From Stappia sp. MMSF_3263 (GTDB taxonomy: Bacteria > Pseudomonadota > Alphaproteobacteria > Rhizobiales > Stappiaceae): a stretch of 64,000 bases of DNA. Positions 51,614 through 61,253 of this stretch are shown here, one piece after another (position 1 is the stretch's first letter; each line of letters begins with the position of its first letter). The position numbers and the translations under genes were made by a program. Location of the stretch: contig NZ_JASHIK010000001.1 in NCBI RefSeq assembly GCF_030733745.1, positions 124,001 through 188,000 of the forward strand. The letters run 5' to 3'. The notes below the pieces were generated by a model. It was not told where the DNA came from. It worked only from the letters and a program-made list of their open reading frames with translations, and made no database searches.

Positions 51614-51778
51614 GTCCGCCTCCCGCTTGATGGCCGTGCCTATCCTGAGTTTGGCGCCGTCGGGCTTGCGATCAAGCGCCGCCGACTTCACATCCTCGGG
51701 ATGTGGAAAGGGATATGAGCTGATTGCCGGGTCATGGGTCATCGGCTACGGTCCGGCAAACGTGCATTCATATGACAA

Positions 51779-53248
51779 ATGGGAGCGCAAGCCTTGCAGA
51801 CGCACATCACCCACTACGAGGCTGTGATCGATGGCAAGTTGGCCGCCTCGGTCACCGGCGGCCGCATCGAGATGGTCTGTCCGAGCGACGGCCAGATCTT
51901 CGCGACTGTCCCGCGTTGCGATGCGGCTGATGTCGGCCGGGCTGTCGTCGCGGCAAGGCGCGCCTTTGACAAGGACGGCTGGCCGGCGACGCCGTCTGTC
52001 GAGCGCGGCCGTATCCTGTCGCGGCTATCCTCGTTGATCCGCGAGAATGAGGACGAACTGGCCGCGCTGGAGTCCCGGGACACCGGCAAGCCGCTGCGGC
52101 AGGGCCGGGCGGACATTGTCGCTGCCGCGCGCTACTTCGAGTTCTACGGGGGAGCGGCTGACAAGGTGACTGGCGAGACGCTGCCCGTGCAGACCGGTTT
52201 TCTGGCCATGACCCTGCGAGAGCCTCACGGCGTTGTCGGCTCGGTGGTGCCATGGAACTATCCGGCGCAGATCATGGCCCGCGTTGCCGGTGCTGCGCTC
52301 GCCATGGGGAACACCCTGGTGATGAAGCCGGCAGAGGATGCCTGTCTCTCCGTTGTCAGGATCGCTGAACTGGCGCTTGAGGCAGGTCTCCCAGCCGGCG
52401 TCTGGAATGTGGTCACGGGCCTTGGCGAGGAGGCGGGAGCGGCGCTTTCCAATCACCCGGAACTTGATTTCCTTACATTCACGGGCTCGCCCGAGGTCGG
52501 AACGCTGATCCAGACCGCGGCGGCCAAGAACCATATCGGTTGCACTCTGGAGCTTGGCGGCAAGTCGCCGCAGATCCTTTTTGCCGATGCGGATCTCGAG
52601 GCCGCGCTGCCGGTCGTCCTCAATGCCATCATCCAGAATTGCGGCCAGACCTGCTCCGCCGGCAGCCGGCTTCTCGTCGAGGCCAGTCACCTCGATACGG
52701 TCATGGAGCGGTTGCGCCAGAGTTTCCGTGCGCTTGTCAGCGGACCGCATGACCGTGATCTCGATCTCGGGCCGCTGATCAACGCGGCGCAGGCACGCCG
52801 TGTTGCAGATTTTGCGGAAGACGCGGCAAAAGCCGGGGTGCCGCTGATTGCGGAAGGGACCGTGGCTCCGGACAGTTCGCAGCACGGCTTCTATGTTCCC
52901 GCCCGGGTCTACGGCCCCGTGCCGCTTGATGCGCGTCTTGCGCGCGAGGAGGTCTTCGGTCCGGTCCTCGCGGTCATCCCGTTCCGGGACGAAGCGGAAG
53001 CGGTGCAGATCGCCAACGGCACGGAGTACGGGCTGGTGGCCGGCGTGTGGACGCGCGACAGCGCGCGCGCCATGCGCGTCGCCCGGGCGGTGCGTTCGGG
53101 CCAGGTCTTCGTCAACGGATATGGCGCGGGCGGCGGCGTGGAACTTCCCTTCGGCGGGTTCAAGAAATCCGGCCACGGCCGCGAAAAGGGATTTGAGGCG
53201 CTGCGTGAATTTTCGGCGCTGAAGACCATTGTTGTAAGCCACGGCTGA
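51779..53248 (+). CDS. Aldehyde dehydrogenase family protein
   Basis: A 489-aa NAD(P)-dependent aldehyde dehydrogenase. The catalytic Cys is Cys292 (NCGQTCSAGSR) and the base is Glu258 (LELGGKSPQ); the cofactor strand is VVPWNYPAQIMARVAGAALA. It resembles the betaine-aldehyde/aminobutyraldehyde group, but no choline genes are near and the substrate is not fixed. The start is uncertain. ATG 51779 has no ribosome-binding site, whereas TTG 51794 has GGAG 8 bases upstream. It is followed 38 bases on by an SDR gene, so the pair probably oxidises an alcohol then its aldehyde, or a related substrate. Confidence 0.85.
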   Translation: MGAQALQTHITHYEAVIDGKLAASVTGGRIEMVCPSDGQIFATVPRCDAADVGRAVVAARRAFDKDGWPATPSVERGRILSRLSSLIRENEDELAALESRDTGKPLRQGRADIVAAARYFEFYGGAADKVTGETLPVQTGFLAMTLREPHGVVGSVVPWNYPAQIMARVAGAALAMGNTLVMKPAEDACLSVVRIAELALEAGLPAGVWNVVTGLGEEAGAALSNHPELDFLTFTGSPEVGTLIQTAAAKNHIGCTLELGGKSPQILFADADLEAALPVVLNAIIQNCGQTCSAGSRLLVEASHLDTVMERLRQSFRALVSGPHDRDLDLGPLINAAQARRVADFAEDAAKAGVPLIAEGTVAPDSSQHGFYVPARVYGPVPLDARLAREEVFGPVLAVIPFRDEAEAVQIANGTEYGLVAGVWTRDSARAMRVARAVRSGQVFVNGYGAGGGVELPFGGFKKSGHGREKGFEALREFSALKTIVVSHG

Positions 53249-53285
53249 ATTGCCGGGCAGGAGATTGCAAGAGGAGCATCGGGGA

Positions 53286-54035
53286 ATGGCTGGAAGGCTT
53301 GAGGGCAAGGTCGCGGTTGTGACCGGCGCGGGATCCGGGTTTGGCGAGGGGATCGCCCGTCGCTTTGCCGAGGAAGGCGCCAGCGTCGTCGTCGCGGACA
53401 TAAACGGCGAAGCGGCGGAGCGGGTTGCGGCGGATATTGGCCCGGCCGCGCGGGCCGTGCGGGCCGATGTCACGGTCATGGCAGATGTCCAGGACATGTG
53501 CGCGGCAGCCCAAGCGTTTGGCGGCCTTGATGTCCTCGTCAACAATGCCGGCTATACCCATCGCAATGGCTCGATGCTGGATATCGACGAGGAGATGTTC
53601 GACCGTATCCTGGCCGTGAACGCCAAGGCGATCTACCTCGCGGCCCTCGTTGCCGTTCCGATGATGCGCGCGCGTGGCGGTGGTTCGATCATCAACACGG
53701 CATCGACCGCCGGGCTGCGTCCGCGTCCCGGCCTCACCTGGTACAACGCATCCAAGGGCTGGGCGATCACCGCCAGCAAGTCGATGGCGGTGGAACTGGC
53801 GCCGGACAATATCCGCGTCAACGCGCTCTGCCCTGTCGCGGGCGAGACGGGCATGCTGCATCTCTTCATGGGGGAGGATACGCCGGAGAAGCGGACGCAA
53901 TTCCAGGCATCAATCCCGCTCGGTCGGTTGTCGCGACCGGACGACATGGCCGGGGCGGCGCTTTGGCTTGCCTCCGACGAAGCGGCCTTCATCACCGGCG
54001 TCGCACTGGAAGTGGACGGCGGCCGCTGCGTTTGA
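53286..54035 (+). CDS. Short-chain dehydrogenase/reductase
   Basis: A 249-aa classical SDR: cofactor loop TGAGSGFG (residues 13-20), NNAG (86-89), and the catalytic triad Ser140, Tyr153 and Lys157 (TWYNASKGWA). Asp38 at the end of the second strand (VVADIN) indicates NAD preference. GAGGAGC lies upstream of ATG 53286. It is cotranscribed with the aldehyde dehydrogenase; the substrate is unknown. Confidence 0.88.
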   Translation: MAGRLEGKVAVVTGAGSGFGEGIARRFAEEGASVVVADINGEAAERVAADIGPAARAVRADVTVMADVQDMCAAAQAFGGLDVLVNNAGYTHRNGSMLDIDEEMFDRILAVNAKAIYLAALVAVPMMRARGGGSIINTASTAGLRPRPGLTWYNASKGWAITASKSMAVELAPDNIRVNALCPVAGETGMLHLFMGEDTPEKRTQFQASIPLGRLSRPDDMAGAALWLASDEAAFITGVALEVDGGRCV

Positions 54036-54062
54036 GCGGTGGCCCGCGCCTGTGTCCTGACG

Positions 54063-55316
54063 TCAGGAGGCAACCGTCCGGTTGCGGCCGCCGTGCTTGG
54101 CCTCATAAAGGCGCATGTCCGCGATCCTGAGGGCGGCATGGAGGTTCGCCTCGGTGCCGCTTGACACGCCCACGCTGATCGTCACCGGACCGAGCGACTT
54201 CAACTGGCCTCCGGCGCCGGTCAGCCCGGAGAGCTCGGCCCGGACCTTCTCGATGAAGGCCATGCAGTCCGGAGCAGGCAGCCCCGGCAGCAACACGCAG
54301 AACTCGTCGCCGCCAAGACGCGCGGGAAAGGCGCGTTGCGGACAGGCGCCGCGCAGGATCGTGCCGAACATCCGGATCAACTCGTCGCCCTGTTCATGGC
54401 CGTGGCGGTCATTGACCGACTTGAACGTGTCGATGTCGATTGCGGCGACCGCGATTTCCTCGCCGCCGCGCCGTGTCTTGTCGAACAGCGCATTGCCTTC
54501 CGAAAACAGGTGCCGGCGGTTGGAAAGGCCGCTCAACGCGTCGCCGTGCGCCATCGTCGAGAGCGTCTGGATGCGGTCGAGCATGTCGAGGTTCTGTGAA
54601 ATCCTGAGCATGAATTCTTCTGGCGTGCAGGATTTCGGCAGGAAGTCGTTGGCGCCGGACTTCAGGAAGCGCGCGATGACTTCCGGTCCCGCCTTGCCCG
54701 ACAGGCCGATCACGGCCAGTTCGTTCATTCCCTGGCGTCCCCGGATGGCGCGGAGGATCTCGAACCCGTCGACGCTCGGCAGGACATAGTCGAGGATCAC
54801 CAGTCGCAGATTCTCGATCGTGTCGAGCATCGCGATCGCCGTCTCGTGGTTGGGGGCCGTATGCACGCGCAACTGGTAAAGCGACAGGCGGCGGGCGATG
54901 ACTTCGGTGTCGACCCGGCTGTCGTCGACGACAAGCGCGTCGATATGGCGGTTGGCATAGACCCGCTGCACCAGAGTCGTCAGATAAGTGAGGCTCGCCG
55001 GACTGTCCTTCAGGATGTAGTCGACGATGCCCTTGTTGAGCAGGGTGTGGCGGAGGGTCTGGTCGAACCGACCCGAAAACACGATGGTAGGCAGGTCCGC
55101 GGCGAGCGTCACGTCGACGATCTCGCCGTCGGGGGCGTCCGGAAGGGTGAGGTCGACCAATGCAACGACCGGATTGAAGTCCGGCCGCGCGAGCAGGGCC
55201 TCGGCCTCCGCGCGGTTGGTGGCGGATACCACCTCGAGCCCGTGAATTTCGCTGAGTTGGCGGCGGATGACGCGCTCGAAGAACGAGGCGTCCTCTACAA
55301 GCAATACTTGTCCCAT
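54063..55316 (-). CDS. PleD-like response regulator with two receiver domains and GGDEF
   Basis: A 417-aa REC-REC-GGDEF protein. Receiver 1 has phospho-acceptor Asp55 (VALVDLTLPD); receiver 2 has Asp131/Asp132 in the acidic pocket and Asp176 (LVILDYVLPS). The cyclase motif GGDEF is at 335-339, so it should be active. The RxxD inhibition site five residues before the motif is absent (PQRA in its place), unlike the cyclase at 33573-35009. No partner histidine kinase is encoded nearby. It resembles PleD in layout but lies outside a flagellar or cell-cycle cluster. Confidence 0.9.
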   Translation of the reverse strand: MGQVLLVEDASFFERVIRRQLSEIHGLEVVSATNRAEAEALLARPDFNPVVALVDLTLPDAPDGEIVDVTLAADLPTIVFSGRFDQTLRHTLLNKGIVDYILKDSPASLTYLTTLVQRVYANRHIDALVVDDSRVDTEVIARRLSLYQLRVHTAPNHETAIAMLDTIENLRLVILDYVLPSVDGFEILRAIRGRQGMNELAVIGLSGKAGPEVIARFLKSGANDFLPKSCTPEEFMLRISQNLDMLDRIQTLSTMAHGDALSGLSNRRHLFSEGNALFDKTRRGGEEIAVAAIDIDTFKSVNDRHGHEQGDELIRMFGTILRGACPQRAFPARLGGDEFCVLLPGLPAPDCMAFIEKVRAELSGLTGAGGQLKSLGPVTISVGVSSGTEANLHAALRIADMRLYEAKHGGRNRTVAS

Positions 55317-55521
55317 ATGCCTTCAGTCCAAATCGCGTCCCTGGGACGGGTAGACTTGCGCAACAGGGGTAAAGGAAGCGTTTACCGAATCGCTGTTGGG
55401 TTCATGCGGGAAATTGCGGGTCCGGCAGATATCATGGGCGATCGGGAAATCCGGTTCCCTCGTCATGACCCTGGCAGGGCAAGCGGCAACCGCCCGCCCC
55501 GCCGGTTTGTCAGCAATGGTC

Positions 55522-56157
55522 TCAGGCGGGCACCGTCAGCTTTGCCTTGGTGCTTGCCATGACTTCCTCGGCGGTGACGCCGCTGGCCAGCTCGACCAGC
55601 GTCAAGCCGTCATCCGTCACGTCGAAGACGCCGAGATTGGTGATGATGCGGTCGACGCAGCGCACGCCGGTCAGCGGAAGGGTGCAGTCCTCGAGCAGCT
55701 TCGGGTCGCCGCCTTTCGAGGTATGGTCCATGATCACCACGACGCGCTTGACGCCGGCGACCAGGTCCATCGCGCCGCCCATGCCTTTGACCATCTTGCC
55801 CGGGATCATCCAGTTGGCGAGGTCGCCCTTTTCGGAAACTTCCATCGCGCCGAGGATCGACAGGTCGATATGGCCGCCTCGGATCATGCCGAAACTGTCT
55901 GCCGAGGAGAAATAGCTCGTCTGAGGCAGTTCGGTAATCGTCTGCTTGCCGGCGTTGATGAGGTCGGGATCGACCTCGTCGTCGGTCGGGAAGGGACCCA
56001 TGCCGAGCATGCCGTTCTCGGATTGGAGCGTGACGTGCACGCCTTGGGGAATGTAGTTGGAAACCAGCGTCGGAATGCCGATGCCGAGGTTGACGTAGAA
56101 ACCGTCTTCCAGCTCCTGCGCGGCGCGCTGAGCCATCTCGTCGCGAGTCCAGGCCAT
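55522..56157 (-). CDS. scoB: 3-oxoacid CoA-transferase, subunit B
   Basis: A 211-aa subunit carrying the catalytic glutamate Glu47 in the motif SENGMLGMG. With subunit A it transfers CoA from succinyl-CoA to acetoacetate or a related 3-oxoacid, allowing ketone-body use. [15 protein letters not shown] is a second conserved block. AAGGAGAACAGAC precedes ATG 56157; the longer frame upstream runs through scoA. It follows scoA after 17 bases. Confidence 0.93.
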   Translation of the reverse strand: MAWTRDEMAQRAAQELEDGFYVNLGIGIPTLVSNYIPQGVHVTLQSENGMLGMGPFPTDDEVDPDLINAGKQTITELPQTSYFSSADSFGMIRGGHIDLSILGAMEVSEKGDLANWMIPGKMVKGMGGAMDLVAGVKRVVVIMDHTSKGGDPKLLEDCTLPLTGVRCVDRIITNLGVFDVTDDGLTLVELASGVTAEEVMASTKAKLTVPA

Positions 56158-56174
56158 GTCTGTTCTCCTTGTCC

Positions 56175-56870
56175 TCAGGCGGCGCGGGTGGTGCGCTTCT
56201 CGATCCGCTTCTCGTGCTGGCCGAGAATGATGCGGTCGACGAAGATGCCGGGCGTGTGGATGTTGTCCGGATCGAGCTCGCCGATCTCGACAATCTCCTC
56301 GACCTCGACCAGCGTCTTGCGGCCGGCCGTCGCCATCATCGGATTGAAGTTGCGGGCGGTCTTCCGGTAGATCAGGTTGCCTTCCTTGTCCGCCTTCCAC
56401 GCCTTGACCAGGGAAACGTCGGCGACGAGGCCGGTTTCCATGATGTAGGTCTCGCCGTTGAAATCCTTGTGCTCCTTGCCCTCGGCGATCAGCGTGCCGA
56501 CGCCCGTCTTGGTGTAGAAGCCGGGGATGCCGGCGCCGCCGGCGCGAATGCGCTCGGCAAGCGTCCCTTGCGGGTTGAACTCAAGCTGCAGCTCGCCGTT
56601 GAGATACTGCCGTTCGAACGTCGCGTTCTCGCCGACATAGGACGAGATCATCTTGCTGATCTGGCGTGTCTGGAGGAGAAGGCCGAGACCGAAATCGTCG
56701 ACGCCGGCATTGTTCGATATTGCGGTGATATCCTTGGCGCCGCTGTCGCGAAGGGCTGCGATCAGGTTCTCGGGAATGCCGCAAAGGCCGAAGCCGCCGG
56801 CCATCACAACCATTCCGTCGAACGTCAGCCCCTCAAGCGCGGCGGCCGCGTCGGGGTAGATTTTACTCAT
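56175..56870 (-). CDS. scoA: 3-oxoacid CoA-transferase, subunit A
   Basis: A 231-aa subunit with the CoA-binding motif [21 protein letters not shown] choose ATG 56870 because GAGGAG lies 6 bases upstream; ATG 56876 would touch that ribosome-binding site. The C-terminal RTTRAA tail is short and basic. It starts the scoA-scoB pair, and a palindromic site lies 27 bases upstream. Confidence 0.93.
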   Translation of the reverse strand: MSKIYPDAAAALEGLTFDGMVVMAGGFGLCGIPENLIAALRDSGAKDITAISNNAGVDDFGLGLLLQTRQISKMISSYVGENATFERQYLNGELQLEFNPQGTLAERIRAGGAGIPGFYTKTGVGTLIAEGKEHKDFNGETYIMETGLVADVSLVKAWKADKEGNLIYRKTARNFNPMMATAGRKTLVEVEEIVEIGELDPDNIHTPGIFVDRIILGQHEKRIEKRTTRAA

Positions 56871-57197
56871 GGGCATCTCCTCGCATCAGCGTCTCCATGC
56901 AATCGGTTGCATCCGCCGGCCGCTTGGGTTTCGGGCACAGGCCCGCCTGGCAATATGAACCGTTCGTCAGGCGACCTGTGATAGCGTCCTTGCGATATCT
57001 TCTCAAGCGCGATGCGTCACGCGAGGCTTTTCGCGCGTGCGGACCTTGAACCCGCGCGCCAGACCTCCTATCCCGGTATGCAAGCAGGGGGACGGGCGTT
57101 CGAGGCAGTCCGGCGCACGATTGCATGTGCCGTTCGCGATTGCCTCCGGCTCCTTGCGCAGATCGCCGAAACCACCAGCGCCGAACCGGACTGCATC
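56871..57197. other. Divergent intergenic region between scoA and the AsmA-like gene
   Basis: 327 bases. It holds the LacI-type palindrome at 56897-56912 on the scoA side. The AsmA side (57000-57197) is GC-rich and could encode an N-terminal extension of the AsmA gene (frame open from 57012), but that stretch lacks family-like sequence and a good start. No other gene is seen. Confidence 0.5.
56897..56912. promoter_or_regulatory. LacI-type palindrome upstream of scoAB
   Basis: ATGCAA-TCGG-TTGCAT: perfect 6-base arms with a central CG, fitting the AAnCGnTT core of LacI-family operators. It lies 27 bases before the scoA start on the minus strand, close to where a repressor would act on that promoter. 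No LacI gene is in the window. Confidence 0.5.
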
Positions 57198-58997
57198 ATG
57201 AAGCGCCTCCTGGCGAGCCTGATCATACTGCTCGTTCTCGTCACAGCCGCCGGTATCGCGGGGTTTGCGCTGGTATCGAGCGACCGTGCACGCCTGCGCG
57301 TGGAAAGCGAACTGGCGGACTGGCTCGATGTGTCGGTTCGGGTGGGCGAGGCGCCGCGCGCCACCATCGCCTCCGGACCAGGGCTCGTGTTGCGCGACGT
57401 GCGTCTGCAAAGCCTGGACGGTGCGTGGTTGGTCGAGGCGGAGCGGATCGACATTCAGGTCGATGTTTCCGCGCTCCTCCTGGGCGAGGTCCGCATGTCG
57501 GCCATGGCCGTTTCGGGTGCGCGTATCCGTGTGGCCTCGGCCACGGCGCCAGCACGCCTTGCGGATGCCGGTCGGCTCGGCGCGGAGTTCCGGCGCCTCC
57601 TTCAGCACCCGGTCTCCCTGTCCGGCGGCACCGTGTTCTTCGGCGAGGAGAAACGCCCGCGCTGGCGGGAGGTGGCCCTGCGCGCCGCACCCAATGATCC
57701 CGGTGCGACGATCCGCGGCTCGCTGACGGCCATGGACCAGGCAGTAGAGTTCGGGGTGAGCCTCGCCGACAAGGCGATCCTGGCGGGAGAGGGAAGCGGA
57801 CGCGTTTCCGTTTCGATTGCCGCCCCGCTTGCATCGCTGCGTATCGACGGCGAGGTCCGTCCTGCCGGGTCGGGGCGCATCGAGGGAGCGATCGAGTTCT
57901 CGGCCAGCGACCTGCGGGGGCTGGCGGCCCGTTTCGGCAGGGAGCTCGCGGGCGATGCAGCGTTCGGCGCCGCCCGGTTGACGGGCACGGGCACCGTTTC
58001 GCTCACGGCGATCAATCTCGACACGGCAAGGCTGGAACTCGACGGCAATGTCGGGGAGGGGCGTCTCGGCCTGGATGCGGGCGGCGGGCGGGCGCGCATG
58101 GACGGAACGCTGGCCTTCGAGCGCTTCGACATGTCCGTCTATGCCAGGGAGTTCGGAGAGTTGCTGGGCATTGCCGCGCCCGGTGCGCCGGGCGGCGCCT
58201 GGCGCCAGTGGCCGCTGCGGGACGTCTTGAGCCAGTTCGATCTGGATCTGCGCCTCTCGGCCACGCAGTTGGTCTTGGGACCGCTCTCGGGCGGTCCGGG
58301 AGGCTTGTCGTTGCGACTGCGCGACGGCGACCTCTCGCTTGACCTGAGCGAGACGGCGGTCGCCGGGGGCACGGTCGAGCTGGCCGGCCGGCTCAAGCCG
58401 GACCAGGAGAGCGGTTTTCTCGATTTTTCGATGAAGATGATCGCCGCCAATCTGTCGGCCGAGGCGCTGCCGCGTTCTGAAACCCTGCCGGAAATTCTTT
58501 CCGGCAGGGTGGGCGGGCGGCTTGACCGTGTGGGCCGGGGCATGAACGTCGAGGAGGTGCTGGCTTCGGCCAGCACCACGGCAAGTCTGTCGCTGTCCGG
58601 TGCCCGCTTCGCGGGCGCCGAACCGACCTCAGTGTTCCAGCGTCTGACCGGGAACGGCGATGCGCCGGTGTCCGGCTCCGGGGTGTTCGAGAAGATAGAT
58701 GTCCAGGGAGAGGTCGGCGAGGCCGCCATGCGTGTTGACCAGGTGACGGCGGAAACCGCCGACCACGTGCTGACGGCCAGCGGTCGCGTGTCGTTGCCGG
58801 ACATGGCCCTGTCACTGCGCGGCCACCTGATGAAGCAGCCGGTCGAGAACCCTGGCGAGGCGGTGCAGGTTGACGGCTCCCAAACGCCTGGCCGCGAAGA
58901 AGGAGATCCGCGAACGCCGGTGCTACTGCGGGGCACCCTCACTGCGCCACGTCTTCTTCCCGACCTGATACGCAACGACGACGCCTCCCGCCGTTGA
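57198..58997 (+). CDS. AsmA-family inner-membrane/periplasmic protein
   Basis: A 599-aa protein with one N-terminal membrane helix (residues 4-24, LLASLIILLVLVTAAGIAGF) and a long periplasmic region of repeated beta-strand segments. The C-terminal part (DFSMKMIAANLSAEALP, ... SLSLSGARFAGAEPTSVFQR) is the AsmA-like domain. AsmA proteins are proposed to bridge the periplasm in lipid transport to the outer membrane. I start at ATG 57198 so that the helix is N-terminal; the ribosome-binding site is weak (CGGA). The frame extends to 57012. Confidence 0.82.
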   Translation: MKRLLASLIILLVLVTAAGIAGFALVSSDRARLRVESELADWLDVSVRVGEAPRATIASGPGLVLRDVRLQSLDGAWLVEAERIDIQVDVSALLLGEVRMSAMAVSGARIRVASATAPARLADAGRLGAEFRRLLQHPVSLSGGTVFFGEEKRPRWREVALRAAPNDPGATIRGSLTAMDQAVEFGVSLADKAILAGEGSGRVSVSIAAPLASLRIDGEVRPAGSGRIEGAIEFSASDLRGLAARFGRELAGDAAFGAARLTGTGTVSLTAINLDTARLELDGNVGEGRLGLDAGGGRARMDGTLAFERFDMSVYAREFGELLGIAAPGAPGGAWRQWPLRDVLSQFDLDLRLSATQLVLGPLSGGPGGLSLRLRDGDLSLDLSETAVAGGTVELAGRLKPDQESGFLDFSMKMIAANLSAEALPRSETLPEILSGRVGGRLDRVGRGMNVEEVLASASTTASLSLSGARFAGAEPTSVFQRLTGNGDAPVSGSGVFEKIDVQGEVGEAAMRVDQVTAETADHVLTASGRVSLPDMALSLRGHLMKQPVENPGEAVQVDGSQTPGREEGDPRTPVLLRGTLTAPRLLPDLIRNDDASRR

Positions 58998-59126
58998 TCT
59001 TTCCCCCGGGCCGCTAGGTGCGGAACGTCGCTGCGAAAGGCTTCGCCTTGTTGCGCAAACGCGATATGAAGACAGGAGAGCCGCGACCGCCGCGGGCTGG
59101 CAGCGATTTCAAGAAGGTGGGGGCCT

Positions 59127-59369
59127 TTGCTGCGCTTCTTGTCGACAGTGCTGAAGATCGGTCTGGTTTCGCTGATCACGGGTGCCGTGCTTGCGGAATT
59201 CGATGTGTCCGCGGCCGACCTGCTCGCGGGTGCGGGGCTGACGCCGGAGGAGCTTGCCGACTATGCGGTCCGCACCTGGCGATGGGCGCTTCCCAACATC
59301 ATTCTCGGTTCGATGATCGTGCTGCCGGTCTGGCTGGTGATCTACCTCTTCCGCCCGCCGCGCGGCTGA
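59127..59369 (+). CDS. Small two-helix membrane protein (DUF6460-like)
   Basis: An 80-aa protein with two hydrophobic helices (residues 7-23 and 57-75) flanking a short acidic loop. It resembles the DUF6460-type proteins of Hyphomicrobiales. The start is TTG 59127, with GGTGGGGG 6 bases upstream; no ATG or GTG gives a similar product. Function unknown. It is convergent with potI. Confidence 0.6.
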   Translation: MLRFLSTVLKIGLVSLITGAVLAEFDVSAADLLAGAGLTPEELADYAVRTWRWALPNIILGSMIVLPVWLVIYLFRPPRG

Positions 59370-59400
59370 CCAACCTCTCGATGGCGACAAGGCCGTCGTT

Positions 59401-60222
59401 TCAAAGCTGGGCTTCCGCCTGACGCATGTCGCGGGCCCTGGCCGCCTCCTGGCGTCTGGTGATGATCGAGGCGAAGACGACCACGACGGTGACCAGCCCG
59501 ACAAGGATGGTACATACCGCGTTGATCTCCGGCGTCACACCCAGACGCACCTGCGAATAGATCTTCATCGGAAGGGTGGTTGCCTCCGGCCCGGTGGTGA
59601 AACTGGCGATGACGAGGTCGTCGAGCGACAGGGTGAAGGCCAGCATCCAGCCGGCAACGACGCCGGGCAGGATGATCGGCAGGGTGACGGCGAAAAAGGT
59701 ACGGAACGGCGGGCAGCCGAGGTCCTGTGCCGCCTCTTCCAGCGACCGGTCGAAACCCGCCAACCGCGACTGCACGACGACGGCGACGTAGCACATGGCA
59801 AAAGTCGTGTGGGCGATGATGATCGTCCAGAAGCCGCGCGCCTGGTCGACCGCGACGAAGAGCAGCAGCAGCGACAGGCCGAGGATCACTTCCGGCATGA
59901 CCAGTGGCGCATAGACCATGCCGGAAAAAAGCGTGCGGCCGAGGAAGCGGCCCGACCGGGCAAGCACCATGGCGGCCAGCGTGCCGAACACCGTGGCGAT
60001 CGTGGCGGAGAAAAAGGCGACGCGCGCCGTTACCCAGGCAGCGTCGAGGAGCTGCTGGTTGTCGAGAAGCCCGGCATACCAGCGCGTCGAGAACCCGCCC
60101 CAGACCGTGACCAGGCGCGATTCATTGAAGGAATAGACGACGAGCAGGACGATCGGCAGGTAGAGGAACGCAAAGCCCAGTACCAGCGATGTCACGTTGA
60201 ACCAGCTAGGACCCTGGCGCAT
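59401..60222 (-). CDS. potI: Putrescine/spermidine ABC transporter, permease PotI
   Basis: A 273-aa permease with six hydrophobic segments, the N-terminal block LPIVLLVVYSFNESRLVTVWGGFSTRWY, and the EAA loop EEAAQDLGCPPFRTFFAVTLPII. LDDLVIASFTTGPEATTLP is the C-terminal PotI/PotC hallmark. It is the last gene of the pot operon, 37 bases behind potH. Confidence 0.88.
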   Translation of the reverse strand: MRQGPSWFNVTSLVLGFAFLYLPIVLLVVYSFNESRLVTVWGGFSTRWYAGLLDNQQLLDAAWVTARVAFFSATIATVFGTLAAMVLARSGRFLGRTLFSGMVYAPLVMPEVILGLSLLLLFVAVDQARGFWTIIIAHTTFAMCYVAVVVQSRLAGFDRSLEEAAQDLGCPPFRTFFAVTLPIILPGVVAGWMLAFTLSLDDLVIASFTTGPEATTLPMKIYSQVRLGVTPEINAVCTILVGLVTVVVVFASIITRRQEAARARDMRQAEAQL

Positions 60223-60259
60223 CAGAGCGTGCCTCCCGGTGTTGCGGCCGTCATGTCCG

Positions 60260-61195
60260 TCACAGGCCTCTCTCCGCCGCCTTCTGCTGCTGGTTCTGGA
60301 AGAGCACGATCGGCACCACCAGGATCAGCAGCAGGATCACCGCGACGGCGGAGGAAACCGGCCAGTCGCGATTGTTGAAGAACTCGGTCCACAGCGTCTT
60401 GCCGATCATCAGCGTTTCCGACCCGCCAAGCAGATCGGGAATGACGAATTCGCCGACGGCAGGGATGAAGACGAGAAAGCAGCCGGCCAGAACTCCCGGT
60501 AGGGCAAGCGGCACGGTGATCGACCAGAAACTGCGCCACGGAGGACAGCCAAGATCCGCTGCCGCTTCCAGCAGGCTCGTGTCGAGTTTCTCCAGGTTGG
60601 CGTAGAGCGGCAATACGAGGAAGGGCAGGTAGGAATAGACGATGCCGATATAGACGGCGATGTTGGTGTTGAGGATCGTCAGCGGCTGATCGATCAGTCC
60701 CAGGGAAAGCAGCAACTGGTTGAGCAGCCCCTCGTTCTTGAGGATGCCGATCCACGCATAGACGCGGATCAGGAAGCTGGTCCAGAACGGCAGGATGACC
60801 AGCATCAACAGCGTGGCGCGCCATTCCTTCGGAGCCCGCGCCATGCCGTAGGCCAGCGGAAACCCGACGATCAGCGTGATCAGTGTGGAGATTGCGGCGA
60901 TGGAGACGCTGGACAGGTAGGATTTCCAGTAAAGGTCGTCCTCCGTCAGCCAGACATAATTGTCGAAGGAGAAGGCCCCGAGCATTTCGGTGAACCCCTC
61001 CCAGCCCGCTGCGGGGTCGAAATTCGGAATATAGGGCGGGATCGCCACCGCGATTTCCGACAGCGATATCTTGAAGACGATGAAGAAGGGCGCGAGGAAG
61101 AAGACCAGCAGCCAGGCATAGGGGATGGCGATCAGCAGCCATCCGCCCACGCTGCGTCGGGGCTTTGCCTGTGGCGCGGCAGCCGTCTCGCTCAT
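60260..61195 (-). CDS. potH: Putrescine/spermidine ABC transporter, permease PotH
   Basis: A 311-aa permease of the PotB/PotH class. It has LLVFFLAPFFIVFKISLSE at the first helix, then a periplasmic insertion containing the conserved SFDNYVWL. The EAA loop is LLEAAADLGCPPWRSFWSITVPL and GEFVIPDLLGGSETLMIGK closes it. Start ATG 61195. It pairs with PotI. Confidence 0.88.
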   Translation of the reverse strand: MSETAAAPQAKPRRSVGGWLLIAIPYAWLLVFFLAPFFIVFKISLSEIAVAIPPYIPNFDPAAGWEGFTEMLGAFSFDNYVWLTEDDLYWKSYLSSVSIAAISTLITLIVGFPLAYGMARAPKEWRATLLMLVILPFWTSFLIRVYAWIGILKNEGLLNQLLLSLGLIDQPLTILNTNIAVYIGIVYSYLPFLVLPLYANLEKLDTSLLEAAADLGCPPWRSFWSITVPLALPGVLAGCFLVFIPAVGEFVIPDLLGGSETLMIGKTLWTEFFNNRDWPVSSAVAVILLLILVVPIVLFQNQQQKAAERGL

Positions 61196-61253
61196 CCCGC
61201 TCTCCCCTCATTCCCTCTTGCGCGGATCGTGCCGCCGCGCCGGTCAGGTTTCA

